DNA of 64,000 bases, from assembly GCF_900105005.1 (NCBI RefSeq), contig NZ_LT629748.1, positions 3,286,001 to 3,350,000 on the forward strand. The letters are read 5' to 3'. The notes beneath the pieces are model-generated. The model saw only the letters and a program-made list of their open reading frames with translations, had not been told where the DNA came from and made no database searches. The translations under genes and the position numbers were made by a program. The DNA comes from Halopseudomonas litoralis. GTDB taxonomy: Bacteria; Pseudomonadota; Gammaproteobacteria; Pseudomonadales; Pseudomonadaceae. Shown here piece after piece: positions 1 to 7,440 of the stretch. Each line of letters begins with the position of its first letter. Within the stretch, counting starts at the first letter, position 1.

Positions 1-2
1 CG

Positions 3-674
3 GGTGACACCATCAAGGTGGCCCGCCTGCCCGACAATATCTACCTGCGCAGCCAGAACGATCCTGACGATCTGATCTGGCAGCGCATCCCGACCTACCG
101 CACCCATGTGTTCCCGGCGCCGCCGGTGCACCAGTCGGTAGCGCTGCGTTTCGACGACGGCGCCATGCGCGGCAAGCACCTGTACTTCCAGGTGGCACGC
201 ACCAGCGAACGCTTCTATGTGCGCCTGCACTGGAAGGATCACACCGAGGACCGTACCAGCGAAGTCGACGCCTTCGGCGATGGCGTTGCGGTACAGTACG
301 CGCTGAACGGCACCGACACCTCCTACATGATGGGCAGCGGGCCGGAAAAACCGGTGAATATCTGGTACTGGCGCGCCGACCAGCGCGACGTCGAAAATCT
401 CGCCGCCGGCGGTTTCGGCAGCACCACCCGGTTGCCCGAGCAGAGCGTGTCCGGTGACGGCCTGTATGTATCCCAGCAGATTGCCCAGGATAATGAATGG
501 CAGGTGGTTATGTCCCGCCCGCTGGAGCCGGCCAGCAAACATGAAGTTGATTTCAAGCAAGGCATGGTTCCCCTGTCCTTTGCTGTCTGGCAGGGAAGCG
601 ACAACGAGCGCGATGGCAACAAGCGCGTTACCCATACCTGGATTCTGCTGGACACCAGCGACAGCAAACGCTGA
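3..674 (+). CDS. Haem-b gamma subunit of an ethylbenzene/DMS-dehydrogenase-type molybdoenzyme (5' partial)
   Basis: The frame is open to the left edge (reading GDTIKVARLP... from base 3), so the N-terminus with any signal peptide lies outside the window; the GTG at 18 is probably internal. The visible 223 residues match the ethylbenzene-dehydrogenase-like haem-binding domain, the periplasmic gamma subunit of complex iron-sulfur molybdoenzymes (ethylbenzene, DMS, chlorate, selenate and steroid C25 enzymes). Supporting motifs are the C-terminal FAVWQGSDNERDGNK block, typical of the family, whose Lys is a candidate axial haem ligand with Met as partner, and the YMMGSG segment. In such enzymes this subunit passes electrons from the Fe-S subunit to a cytochrome or quinone. 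The catalytic alpha and beta genes should lie just upstream. The substrate cannot be told from this subunit. Confidence 0.75.
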   Translation, partial: GDTIKVARLPDNIYLRSQNDPDDLIWQRIPTYRTHVFPAPPVHQSVALRFDDGAMRGKHLYFQVARTSERFYVRLHWKDHTEDRTSEVDAFGDGVAVQYALNGTDTSYMMGSGPEKPVNIWYWRADQRDVENLAAGGFGSTTRLPEQSVSGDGLYVSQQIAQDNEWQVVMSRPLEPASKHEVDFKQGMVPLSFAVWQGSDNERDGNKRVTHTWILLDTSDSKR

Positions 675-704
675 CGCCGGCTTCCCGCAGTGGAGTGAGC
701 AACA

Positions 705-1820
705 ATGTCGGTTTCCCAGTTCAACCCGCAGGACCCGCTGGCACTCGCGCCGGCGGACTGTGACCGCGGTCACGCCTGCCAGTTCTGTCCCGAAGAGCCA
801 AGCTGCCGGCTGGACAAGGGCCACCACGAGAAGCTGGTACTGGACTCGCGCCTGACCCGCATCGACCAGATCATCATGGTCATGGCCAACAAGGGCGGCG
901 TGGGCAAGAGCACGGTGTCGGCCAACATCGCCGCCGGGCTGGCAGCCCAAGGCTACCGCGTGGGCGTTGCCGATGCGGATATCCACGGTCCCAACCAGAG
1001 CCGCTTCTTCGGCTTTGTCGGCGAGCGCGTGCGTATCAGCAAGCGCGGCCTGTCGCCGCTGGCCTTCAATGCATCCGGCCTCGCGCATCCCATTCAGGTC
1101 GGCTCGCTGGCCTTCATGATGGAAAGTGACGACACGCCCATCGTCTGGCGCGACTCCTACAAGCACGACTTCATGCACCACCTGATCGGCTCCTTCGACT
1201 GGGGCGAGCTGGACTTTCTGATCATCGATATGCCACCGGGTACCGGCAACGAGCTGATCACCCTGTCCGACCTGCTGGAAGGCCAGAACGTCGCCGCCGT
1301 GCTGGTCACCACGCCCCAGGAAGTGGCGCTGATGGACAGCCTCAAGGCCGTGCGCTTCTGCCAGGAGCGCGGCATGCCGTTGCTCGGCGTGGTCGAGAAC
1401 ATGGCCGGCGTCACCTGCCCGCACTGCAGCGGCGAGTTCCACCTGTTCCCGCGTGATCATCTGGCCGAGGCTCTGGACAAGGCCGGGGTTGCCTCATTGG
1501 CCCAGGTGCCGTTTTCGCTGGCGCTGGCCAGCGGCTCGGACAGCGGCCAGCCGATCGTGCTCGACGCACCCGAGAGCGCCGAGGCCCGGGCGTTCAGCCT
1601 GGCGGTCAACGCCTGTGTCGATCAGGCCAAGGCCAACTTCGCCGCAGCGGCGGCGGATTCGCTGAAAGCCATGAACCAGGAAGCCCAACAGGCGCCGGAA
1701 CTGGAACAGGCACTCGCCGCGGTACCGGAGGAGCAGCGCGATGCCCTGCGCAGCGAACTGGCAGCCCTGCTGGGCAACCAGCCACTGCCCTCTGCCGGGC
1801 ACGACGGCAGCCCACGCTGA
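705..1820 (+). CDS. Nbp35/ApbC-like P-loop ATPase with N-terminal Fe-S cysteine cluster
   Basis: 371-residue MinD/Mrp-family ATPase. A deviant Walker A (KGGVGKS, residues 63-69) is followed by DADIHGPNQSR, the signature of Mrp/Nbp35 proteins, and IIDMPPGTGNE. Two cysteine sets are visible. C19, C25, C28 and C34 form CX5CX2CX5C, resembling the N-terminal ferredoxin-like cluster of eukaryotic Nbp35 (CX13CX2CX5C). C238 and C241 (CPHC) correspond to the cysteines that bridge a labile [4Fe-4S] cluster at the dimer interface of this family. The family carries or inserts Fe-S clusters. The start has GGAG 9 bases upstream. It lies 30 bases after the molybdoenzyme gamma subunit, so a role in maturing that Fe-S/molybdenum enzyme is plausible but is inference. 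The C-terminal tail of about 60 residues is Ala/Gln/Glu rich and probably helical. Confidence 0.8.
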   Translation: MSVSQFNPQDPLALAPADCDRGHACQFCPEEPSCRLDKGHHEKLVLDSRLTRIDQIIMVMANKGGVGKSTVSANIAAGLAAQGYRVGVADADIHGPNQSRFFGFVGERVRISKRGLSPLAFNASGLAHPIQVGSLAFMMESDDTPIVWRDSYKHDFMHHLIGSFDWGELDFLIIDMPPGTGNELITLSDLLEGQNVAAVLVTTPQEVALMDSLKAVRFCQERGMPLLGVVENMAGVTCPHCSGEFHLFPRDHLAEALDKAGVASLAQVPFSLALASGSDSGQPIVLDAPESAEARAFSLAVNACVDQAKANFAAAAADSLKAMNQEAQQAPELEQALAAVPEEQRDALRSELAALLGNQPLPSAGHDGSPR

Positions 1821-1878
1821 CGTCGTACCTGCGTCACCCCCTTGTTGTACTTCGTTTTATCTGTGAGGACGCTACACC

Positions 1879-3762
1879 ATGACCCAGGCACCCAACGCTG
1901 AACGTCGCCAATTCTTCCGCCAGCTGCTCGGCGGCACCAGCTCCCAGCCACACCGCGCACCCTGGCATCGGGTCCCGGAGGTGGGCGCCGGTGATGGCGA
2001 CGTGCTCTGGTCCGGCTGGTCCGGGGAGGGAGAAGTGTTCGTGGTCGGTGACGAGGGCATGATCCTGCGCTACCGCGGCGGTACTGGCGAGGGCAGTCAG
2101 CGCTGGCAACACATGGAGGTACCCGCCAAACTGCCACTGCATGGCATCTGGGGCCTGCGCGCCGATGACCTGATCGCCGTGGGCTGGATGGGCAGTATCC
2201 TGCACTACGACGGCAGCAGCTGGCAGCAGGTGCGCGGCGGCATTATTGACGAGAACGGCCGCTTCGCCTCCTGCGCAGAAAACACCCCGCTGTTCGCCAT
2301 CGATGGCAACGCCCAAGGCCAGGCCTGGGCGGTGGGTGATGACGGCATCATCCTGCATTACGACGGCAACCAGTGGACCGCAGAAACAGCCCCGACCCGC
2401 ATCAACCTGCGCGCCGTGGCCTGCGCTGCCGATGGCACGGTTTACGCCGCCGGTGGCGAAGGCACTGTATTGCAACGCCAGCTCGATGGAAGCTGGGTCC
2501 AGCTGGACTGCCCGCTGGGCTCGGGCTTCCAGGCCATACTGCTGCTGGACGACGAGATACTGCTGGCTGGCGGGCGCTACTTCGTCGATCCGGGCGGCTT
2601 CCGTGGCGAGCTGGTGCGCTACCGCGACGGCCTGTTCCAGGCGCTGACCTTTGACCAGCCGATGCCCCGCCTGCGCTCGCTCAAAGCCTACAAGGACGGC
2701 GTGCTGATCGTCGGCGACAAGGGCCATCTGTATTACCTGAAAGACCTCAAGCTCGACCGCCTCGAAAGCAACATGCCCCATGACCTGATGGATATCATCG
2801 CCCTGCCCACCGGCGAGGCCCTGGCAGTCGGTGACTTTGGCAGCATCATGACCGCCGCGGACGACTTCACCGCCGCCCTGGCACCGCCGCCCGGCGCTGT
2901 CCCACGCAGCGCCTGGACAGCCATGGCCTCCCCCACCGATCGCCAGCTGTGGGGCATCCATGAAGCGGCGGATGGCACCTGCTACGCCTGTGGCGAAGCC
3001 GGTACCGTTCTGATCCTGAAAGGTGATAGCTGGCGCGCCCTCCCGGCCCCGAGCGAGCTATCCGTGCATTGCGTCTGGGATACCGGCAACGGCCTGTTCG
3101 CCGCCGGCCAGCTCGGCCGCATCTATCGCTTCGATGGCCAGGACTGGCAACTGCACCACGATATGCACCTGGACCTGACCATTCTGTCCATGTGGGGCAG
3201 CGGTCCGGATGACCTCTACGCGGTCGGCGATGAAGGGCTCATCCTGCACTTCGACGGCCTGAGCTGGAAGCGCATGTCCAGCGGTACCCAATCAGCACTC
3301 TACAGCCTGTGGGGCTGGGGCAAGGACCGCATGCTCGCGGTCGGCGACTTCGGTCTGGTGCTGCGCTACAACGGCAAGGACTGGGCCGAGTTCAACGTCG
3401 GCACCGAGAACTTCCTCTACAGCGTCTGGGGGCCAGGGCTGAACGACATCTACACTGTCGGCCTCTCCGGCAGTCTGGCCCACTTCAACGGCCAGCGCTG
3501 GCAGCTGCAACCCACCCGCCTGCGTGATGACCTGCTGAGCGTATCCGGCACCAGCGCGGACAACGCCTACGCCGTCGGCACCCGCGGTCGTATCCTGCGG
3601 TTGCAGGCCGGCCAGTGGATTTCCGAACCCAGCGGCAGCGATGTCGGCCTGCGCGCCGTCTGCGCCACGCGCAACGGAGCGGTCTATGCGGTCGGTGATC
3701 GCGGCACCATTTTGCAGCGCGAGCCAACACAGCCACGCACTCCTCTCCTCGACCAACCATAA
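1879..3762 (+). CDS. Large beta-propeller repeat protein (Ycf48/WD40-like), function unknown
   Basis: 627 residues built of about 13 copies of a 40-50-residue unit of the form LxxVWGxGxxDxYAVGDxGxILHYDGxxW; clear copies include YAVGDEGLILHFDG, LAVGDFGLVLRYNG and YAVGDRGTILQR. Such repeats fold as beta-propellers, as in Ycf48-type assembly factors and BNR/WD40 proteins, so this is probably a one- or two-propeller scaffold. The N-terminus has RRQFFRQLLGG, a twin-arginine-like start without a convincing hydrophobic stretch, so export is uncertain. A GAGG ribosome site lies before the ATG, and the gene follows the Nbp35-like ATPase by 58 bases in what looks like one operon with the molybdoenzyme. 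I infer an assembly or scaffold role for that enzyme; the sequence gives no catalytic motif. Confidence 0.7.
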   Translation: MTQAPNAERRQFFRQLLGGTSSQPHRAPWHRVPEVGAGDGDVLWSGWSGEGEVFVVGDEGMILRYRGGTGEGSQRWQHMEVPAKLPLHGIWGLRADDLIAVGWMGSILHYDGSSWQQVRGGIIDENGRFASCAENTPLFAIDGNAQGQAWAVGDDGIILHYDGNQWTAETAPTRINLRAVACAADGTVYAAGGEGTVLQRQLDGSWVQLDCPLGSGFQAILLLDDEILLAGGRYFVDPGGFRGELVRYRDGLFQALTFDQPMPRLRSLKAYKDGVLIVGDKGHLYYLKDLKLDRLESNMPHDLMDIIALPTGEALAVGDFGSIMTAADDFTAALAPPPGAVPRSAWTAMASPTDRQLWGIHEAADGTCYACGEAGTVLILKGDSWRALPAPSELSVHCVWDTGNGLFAAGQLGRIYRFDGQDWQLHHDMHLDLTILSMWGSGPDDLYAVGDEGLILHFDGLSWKRMSSGTQSALYSLWGWGKDRMLAVGDFGLVLRYNGKDWAEFNVGTENFLYSVWGPGLNDIYTVGLSGSLAHFNGQRWQLQPTRLRDDLLSVSGTSADNAYAVGTRGRILRLQAGQWISEPSGSDVGLRAVCATRNGAVYAVGDRGTILQREPTQPRTPLLDQP

Positions 3763-3771
3763 AGCCCACTC

Positions 3772-3860
3772 CGTCATTGCGAGGAGCACAGCGACGCGGC
3801 AATCCACCGGCCCGGACCAGCAGGCAGTGGATTGCCACGCCCTTCAGACTCGCAATGACG
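3772..3860. repeat. 89-bp imperfect palindromic interspersed repeat
   Basis: The left arm begins CGTCATTGCGAG and continues to GGCAATCCAC; the right arm runs GTGGATTGCC to CTCGCAATGACG. The outer 12 and inner 10 bases are exact reverse complements, with a few mismatches between. I recognise this design (CATTGCGAGGAGC...GGCAATCC) as a widespread bacterial interspersed palindrome. It sits between the propeller gene and the porin and could fold in RNA and separate their expression. I saw no second copy in this window. Confidence 0.75.
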
Positions 3861-3914
3861 CTGTGCGTGATGCTTTTGACCAGATTTTTTTCGCAGCAAG
3901 GAGCTAGAAACACC

Positions 3915-5251
3915 GTGCACACACGCAAACTCAGTCTTATCGCACTGGCCACCGCCGCCGCCATCACTGCCCTGCCCGGCCTGGCCTGGCCAGCAGTCAA
4001 GCCGATGCCGAGGGCTTTATCGAAGGCAGCAGCCTCAACCTGCTGAACAGGAACTACCTGTTTGATCGCGACTACAAGCATGCCTCGGGCATCCACCGCG
4101 ATACCCGCGAATGGGCCCACGGCCTGCGCGCCACCTTCACCTCCGGATATACCCGGGGTACCGTCGGCGTCGGTGTGGACGCCCATGCCGTCGGCGTCAT
4201 CAAGCTGGACAGCGACCGCAACGGCGGCACCGCTTACACCGGCCTGCTGCCGACCGGCTCCGACGGCAAGGCCCAGGACAACTACGCCTACGCCGGCGGC
4301 AGCCTCAAGGCGCGCATCAGCAAGACCGAGCTGAAAGCCGGCGACCTGATCCCCACCAACCCGGTGTTCGGCATGGGCAGCTCGCGCCTGTTCTTCGGCA
4401 CGGCCCAGGGCTTCCAGCTGCTGAGCAACGAGATCGAAGGACTGAACCTGGAAGCCGGGCACTTCACCTCCATCCGCGATGGCAGCATGAACACCAACCG
4501 TGACGGAGAAATCACCCTCACCTACGGTGGTGCAGTGGATGCAGCCAGTGCCGACTACCTGGGCGGCAGCTACCAATTCACCGACCGGTTCAGCGCCATA
4601 CTCTACGCGTCCGAACTCGAAGATGTCTGGAACCAGTACTACGGCAAGCTCAACTACATCCTGCCGCTGGCCAGCGAACGCTCGCTGGCGTTCGACTTCA
4701 ACCTGTACGAGACCCGGGATACCGGCAGGGAGCTGGCCGGCCGGATCGACAACACCACCTGGTCGCTGTCCGCAGCCTACACTGCCGGCGCCCACAGGTT
4801 CATGCTGGCCCACCAGCAGGTCGATGGCGACGAGCCCTTCGACTATATCGGCATGGACAGCGGCAACACCGGCGGCTCCATCTGGGTAGCCAACTCCATC
4901 CAGTATTCCGACTTCAACGGCCCCAACGAAAAGTCCTGGCAGCTGCGCTATGACATCGACATGGGTTATTACGGCGTACCGGGCCTGAACTTCATGGTCC
5001 GTTACATTACCGGTGATGGCATCGATGACACGCACTATAAAGGCGGCGTTTACGGCGGGTACAGCGCCAGCACCGGAGGCAAGGACGGCAAGCACTGGGA
5101 ACGTGACATCGAAGCGCGCTATGTAGTGCAGTCAGGTCCGGCCAAGGACCTCGCCGTCCGCGCCAGCTATGCCGTGCACCGTGACAACGGCTTCAGCAGC
5201 GAAGCGAATGAGCTGCGTTTTGTGGTCGAGTATCCGCTGGATATCTTCTGA
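3915..5251 (+). pseudogene. OprD-family outer-membrane porin with a one-base frameshift in the signal peptide
   Basis: A GTG start at 3915, with AAGGAG 11 bases upstream, opens a typical signal peptide (HTRKLSLIALATAAAITALPGLAW). The frame then runs to a stop after about 43 codons, while the mature OprD sequence continues in another frame: DAEGFIEGSSLNLLNRNY from about 4004, open to 5251. Adding one G between 3989 and 3990 would give LAWASSQADAEGF, a normal cleavage site and a 445-residue protein, the usual OprD length. The rest is intact (two-residue-periodic beta strands, ending VVEYPLDIF). OprD/PhaK channels admit small carboxylates, aromatic or basic compounds. It is either a recent loss of function or a sequencing error. 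A shorter internal start would lack a signal peptide. Confidence 0.8.
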
Positions 5252-5274
5252 TATCGCGACACAAAACAGGACGG

Positions 5275-5475
5275 TCAATCACTAAGCCAGGGAAGGCTTT
5301 CAACAGGCCCGCCTGCCAGCTTCAACGCTTCACGCAGCCGCTGCTGATCCGCCTCGCAGGTCAGCGCCCTGACCGCCAGACCAAAGCGGGGGTCCTGATC
5401 AAAATTGCGGGTAGTGGAGATCACAAACTGGCAAATGCTGAGCCTGTGTGATGGCTGGTCTGTTACCTCATGAGG
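5275..5475 (-). pseudogene. C-terminal remnant of a DUF2254-like membrane protein gene
   Basis: On the minus strand an open stretch reads ISTTRNFDQDPRFGLAV, then ALTCEADQQRLREALKLAG, and ends PWLSD-stop. FDQDPRFGL is a hallmark of DUF2254 proteins, while the following residues look like the extreme C-terminus of the same family, so the region between seems deleted. An in-frame stop (TAG) at 5476-5478 closes it upstream and there is no start. The 5252-5623 interval otherwise holds only the upstream region of the CstA-like gene, including the short palindrome CCTCATGAGG at 5467. The family assignment is from memory of the motif. Confidence 0.45.
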
Positions 5476-5623
5476 CTAAAGCGAAGCACAGTACATCCCC
5501 CTATCTCCGACCATAGGCTGGTATCACCTCGGCACCGCCAATGCTAAATTACCGTGTTACAAAATAAACCCCACCAATATAAGTGCTGACAGGCTCTTGC
5601 TCCTACAACTATGAGGTTGATAC

Positions 5624-7102
5624 ATGCTCATTTTCTTCGCCAGCCTTGCGATACTCATTCTCGGCTACAAGTTCTACAGCCCCTTTGTGGAAAAACAAGC
5701 TGGTATAGACCCCACAGCAAAGACGCCTCAAGAACGCCTGCATGATGGCGTGGACTATGTCGCCATCAGTCCGGTCAGAGCCTTCCTGATTCAGTTCCTG
5801 AATATTGCCGGGGTCGGTCCCATTTTCGGGCCTATCCTGGGTGCCCTGTACGGCCCCATCGCGCTGGTGTGGATTGTTATCGGTAACGTGGTGGGCGGCG
5901 CGGTTCATGACTACTTCTCCGGTGTCATGAGCATGAAGGAAGACGGCAAGAGCTTGCCAGAGATTGCGGGTAATTATTACAACGTGATCTTCAAGGGCGT
6001 GATGCTGGTATTCACCTGCATGCTGCTGTTCTTTGTAGGCGTGGTGTTCATCATGAGTCCGGCGGGACTGCTGAGTAACCTGTCTTTCTTCGAAGGTACT
6101 TTCCTGGCCGGTAACACTTTCTGGGTTCTGGTGATTCTGGCGTATTATTTTTTCGCCACCTTGCTGCCCATCGACAAGCTCATTACCAAGCTGTACCCGG
6201 TGTTTGGTTTGCTGATGATTGTAATGACCACGCTGGTTGCTGTGGCACTGTTGCTGGAAGCGCCCAACCTGCCGGTGGTGAATGATGTATTTGCGTATTT
6301 CGACGGCCATCATGAGCATGACTTTCTGGCACCTAACCCGGACGGTTTGCCGGTCTGGCCGCTGTTGTTCCTGACCATTACCTGCGGTGCCATCAGCGGT
6401 TTCCACTCTACCCAGTCACCGATGATTGCCCGTTGTATTACCAATGAAAAATATGCCCGTCCGGTATTCTATGGCGCGATGATGTGTGAAGGCATTGTTG
6501 CCTGTGTCTGGGCGCTGGCCGGTATCGCGGCTTTCCCGGGCGGTTATGTCGAGCTGAAAGGCATGCTGGATCTGGGCGGTCCGGGGCTGGTGGTGAATCA
6601 CATTGCGACCAGTTACCTGGGTATATTCGGTGGCGTGATGGCGATTCTGGCGGTGGCTATTTTCCCGATTACCTCGGGTGATACGGCGTTCCGCTCACTG
6701 CGCCTGACGGTTACCGATGCGTTCAAGATCAAGCAGTCAGTCATGCACAGACTGGCGCTGGCCGCACCGATATTGGGTGTGGCCTATCTGATGACCTTCC
6801 TGGACTTCTCCTTGATCTGGCGCTACTTCGCCTTCTCCAACATGCTGCTGTCTACCAGTGTGTTGTGGCTGGCAACCAAGTATCTGTTTGACCGGGGTAC
6901 TTTCCACTGGATTGCCAGTATTCCAGCAGTGATCGGCACAGCGCTTACCGTGTCCTATATCGCGACGGCCGGGATTGGTTTGAACATGCCGGAGGAGTAC
7001 AGCAAACCCATAGGTATCGTGGTTGGTTTGGCTTGTCTTATCGGCCTGATTTACCAGCATAACAAGCACAATAAGAACGTTTATGCAGGCCCTCAAGCCT
7101 GA
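5624..7102 (+). CDS. Carbon starvation CstA-family transporter (short form)
   Basis: 492-residue integral inner-membrane protein with some 13-15 hydrophobic segments. The N-terminal half has the CstA hallmark GVDYVAISPVRAFLIQFLNIAG, continued by GPIFGPILGALYGP and GGAVHDYFSG; the middle has GFHSTQSPMIAR, also diagnostic. Characterised relatives (CstA, BtsT/YjiY) are proton-coupled pyruvate or peptide importers. This short form lacks the longer C-terminus of E. coli CstA (about 700 residues). Codon use is visibly more A/T rich (tattttttc, gcgtatttc) than in the flanking operons, and it sits between two gene remnants, so it may have been inserted or acquired. Substrate specificity is not determinable here. 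Confidence 0.85.
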   Translation: MLIFFASLAILILGYKFYSPFVEKQAGIDPTAKTPQERLHDGVDYVAISPVRAFLIQFLNIAGVGPIFGPILGALYGPIALVWIVIGNVVGGAVHDYFSGVMSMKEDGKSLPEIAGNYYNVIFKGVMLVFTCMLLFFVGVVFIMSPAGLLSNLSFFEGTFLAGNTFWVLVILAYYFFATLLPIDKLITKLYPVFGLLMIVMTTLVAVALLLEAPNLPVVNDVFAYFDGHHEHDFLAPNPDGLPVWPLLFLTITCGAISGFHSTQSPMIARCITNEKYARPVFYGAMMCEGIVACVWALAGIAAFPGGYVELKGMLDLGGPGLVVNHIATSYLGIFGGVMAILAVAIFPITSGDTAFRSLRLTVTDAFKIKQSVMHRLALAAPILGVAYLMTFLDFSLIWRYFAFSNMLLSTSVLWLATKYLFDRGTFHWIASIPAVIGTALTVSYIATAGIGLNMPEEYSKPIGIVVGLACLIGLIYQHNKHNKNVYAGPQA

Positions 7103-7162
7103 TTCAACTCGGTGTGCGGTTGTGGTGTTAAACACATCACAACCGCACGCAATCACGGTCAG

Positions 7163-7264
7163 GTTATCTGACGTCTTGTTGCGGCCGACGATCTTCAGGT
7201 AGCCGTCGCCATCCATCACCGCCAGATCACCTGTGTGCATCCAGCGCGGGCCGTCGATGGCCTT
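7163..7264 (-). pseudogene. Fragment of an AMP-binding acyl-CoA synthetase gene
   Basis: The minus strand reads KAIDGPRWMHTGDLAVMDGDGYLKIVGRNK, the A8-type motif (GRWMHTGDLAVMDxDGYxKIVGR) of fatty acyl-CoA/acetoacetyl-CoA ligases. Similarity stops after about 34 codons; a TAG closes the frame upstream (7271-7273) and nothing recognisable follows downstream. Such synthetases often neighbour liu operons in Pseudomonas, so this is probably the relic of a gene once attached to the leucine cluster. The rest of 7103-7440 holds the liu promoter region. Confidence 0.7.
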
Positions 7265-7306
7265 GTTAGTCTATGGGACTTGCACTTCCCGAGGGCGCTG
7301 ACAGTG

Positions 7307-7344
7307 TTGACAGTCCTTCAAGAGCAAGTTTACGCTAACGTAAA
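7307..7344 (+). promoter_or_regulatory. Candidate liu operon promoter and MerR-type (LiuR) operator
   Basis: TTTACGCTAACGTAAA at 7329-7344 is a perfect inverted repeat (TTTACG-4-CGTAAA), about 100 bases before liuA. A TTGACA -35-like hexamer lies at 7307-7312, so the palindrome would cover the spacer/-10 zone, the usual place for MerR-family operators. The MerR gene at the end of the operon (16580-16990) is the obvious ligand. The -10 is poor (TACGCT), which would fit a regulated promoter. Confidence 0.55.
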
Positions 7345-7440
7345 GGTGACCGGCTGACGAGATGTTCTTCAGCCAAAGGACGAACGTCGGACTTTCCGGC
7401 GAACCCGATCAAGCAAAACAACTACAAGACAGGTAGCTCC

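Noticed and set aside
1879..1950. Tat signal peptide on the propeller protein
   Set aside because: RRQFFRQLLGG is followed by polar residues and no hydrophobic core, so I do not claim export.
1834..2961. A 375-codon minus-strand frame opposite the propeller gene
   Set aside because: The repeats seen in it are only the reverse complement of the propeller repeats; the plus frame has a ribosome site and a coherent fold pattern.
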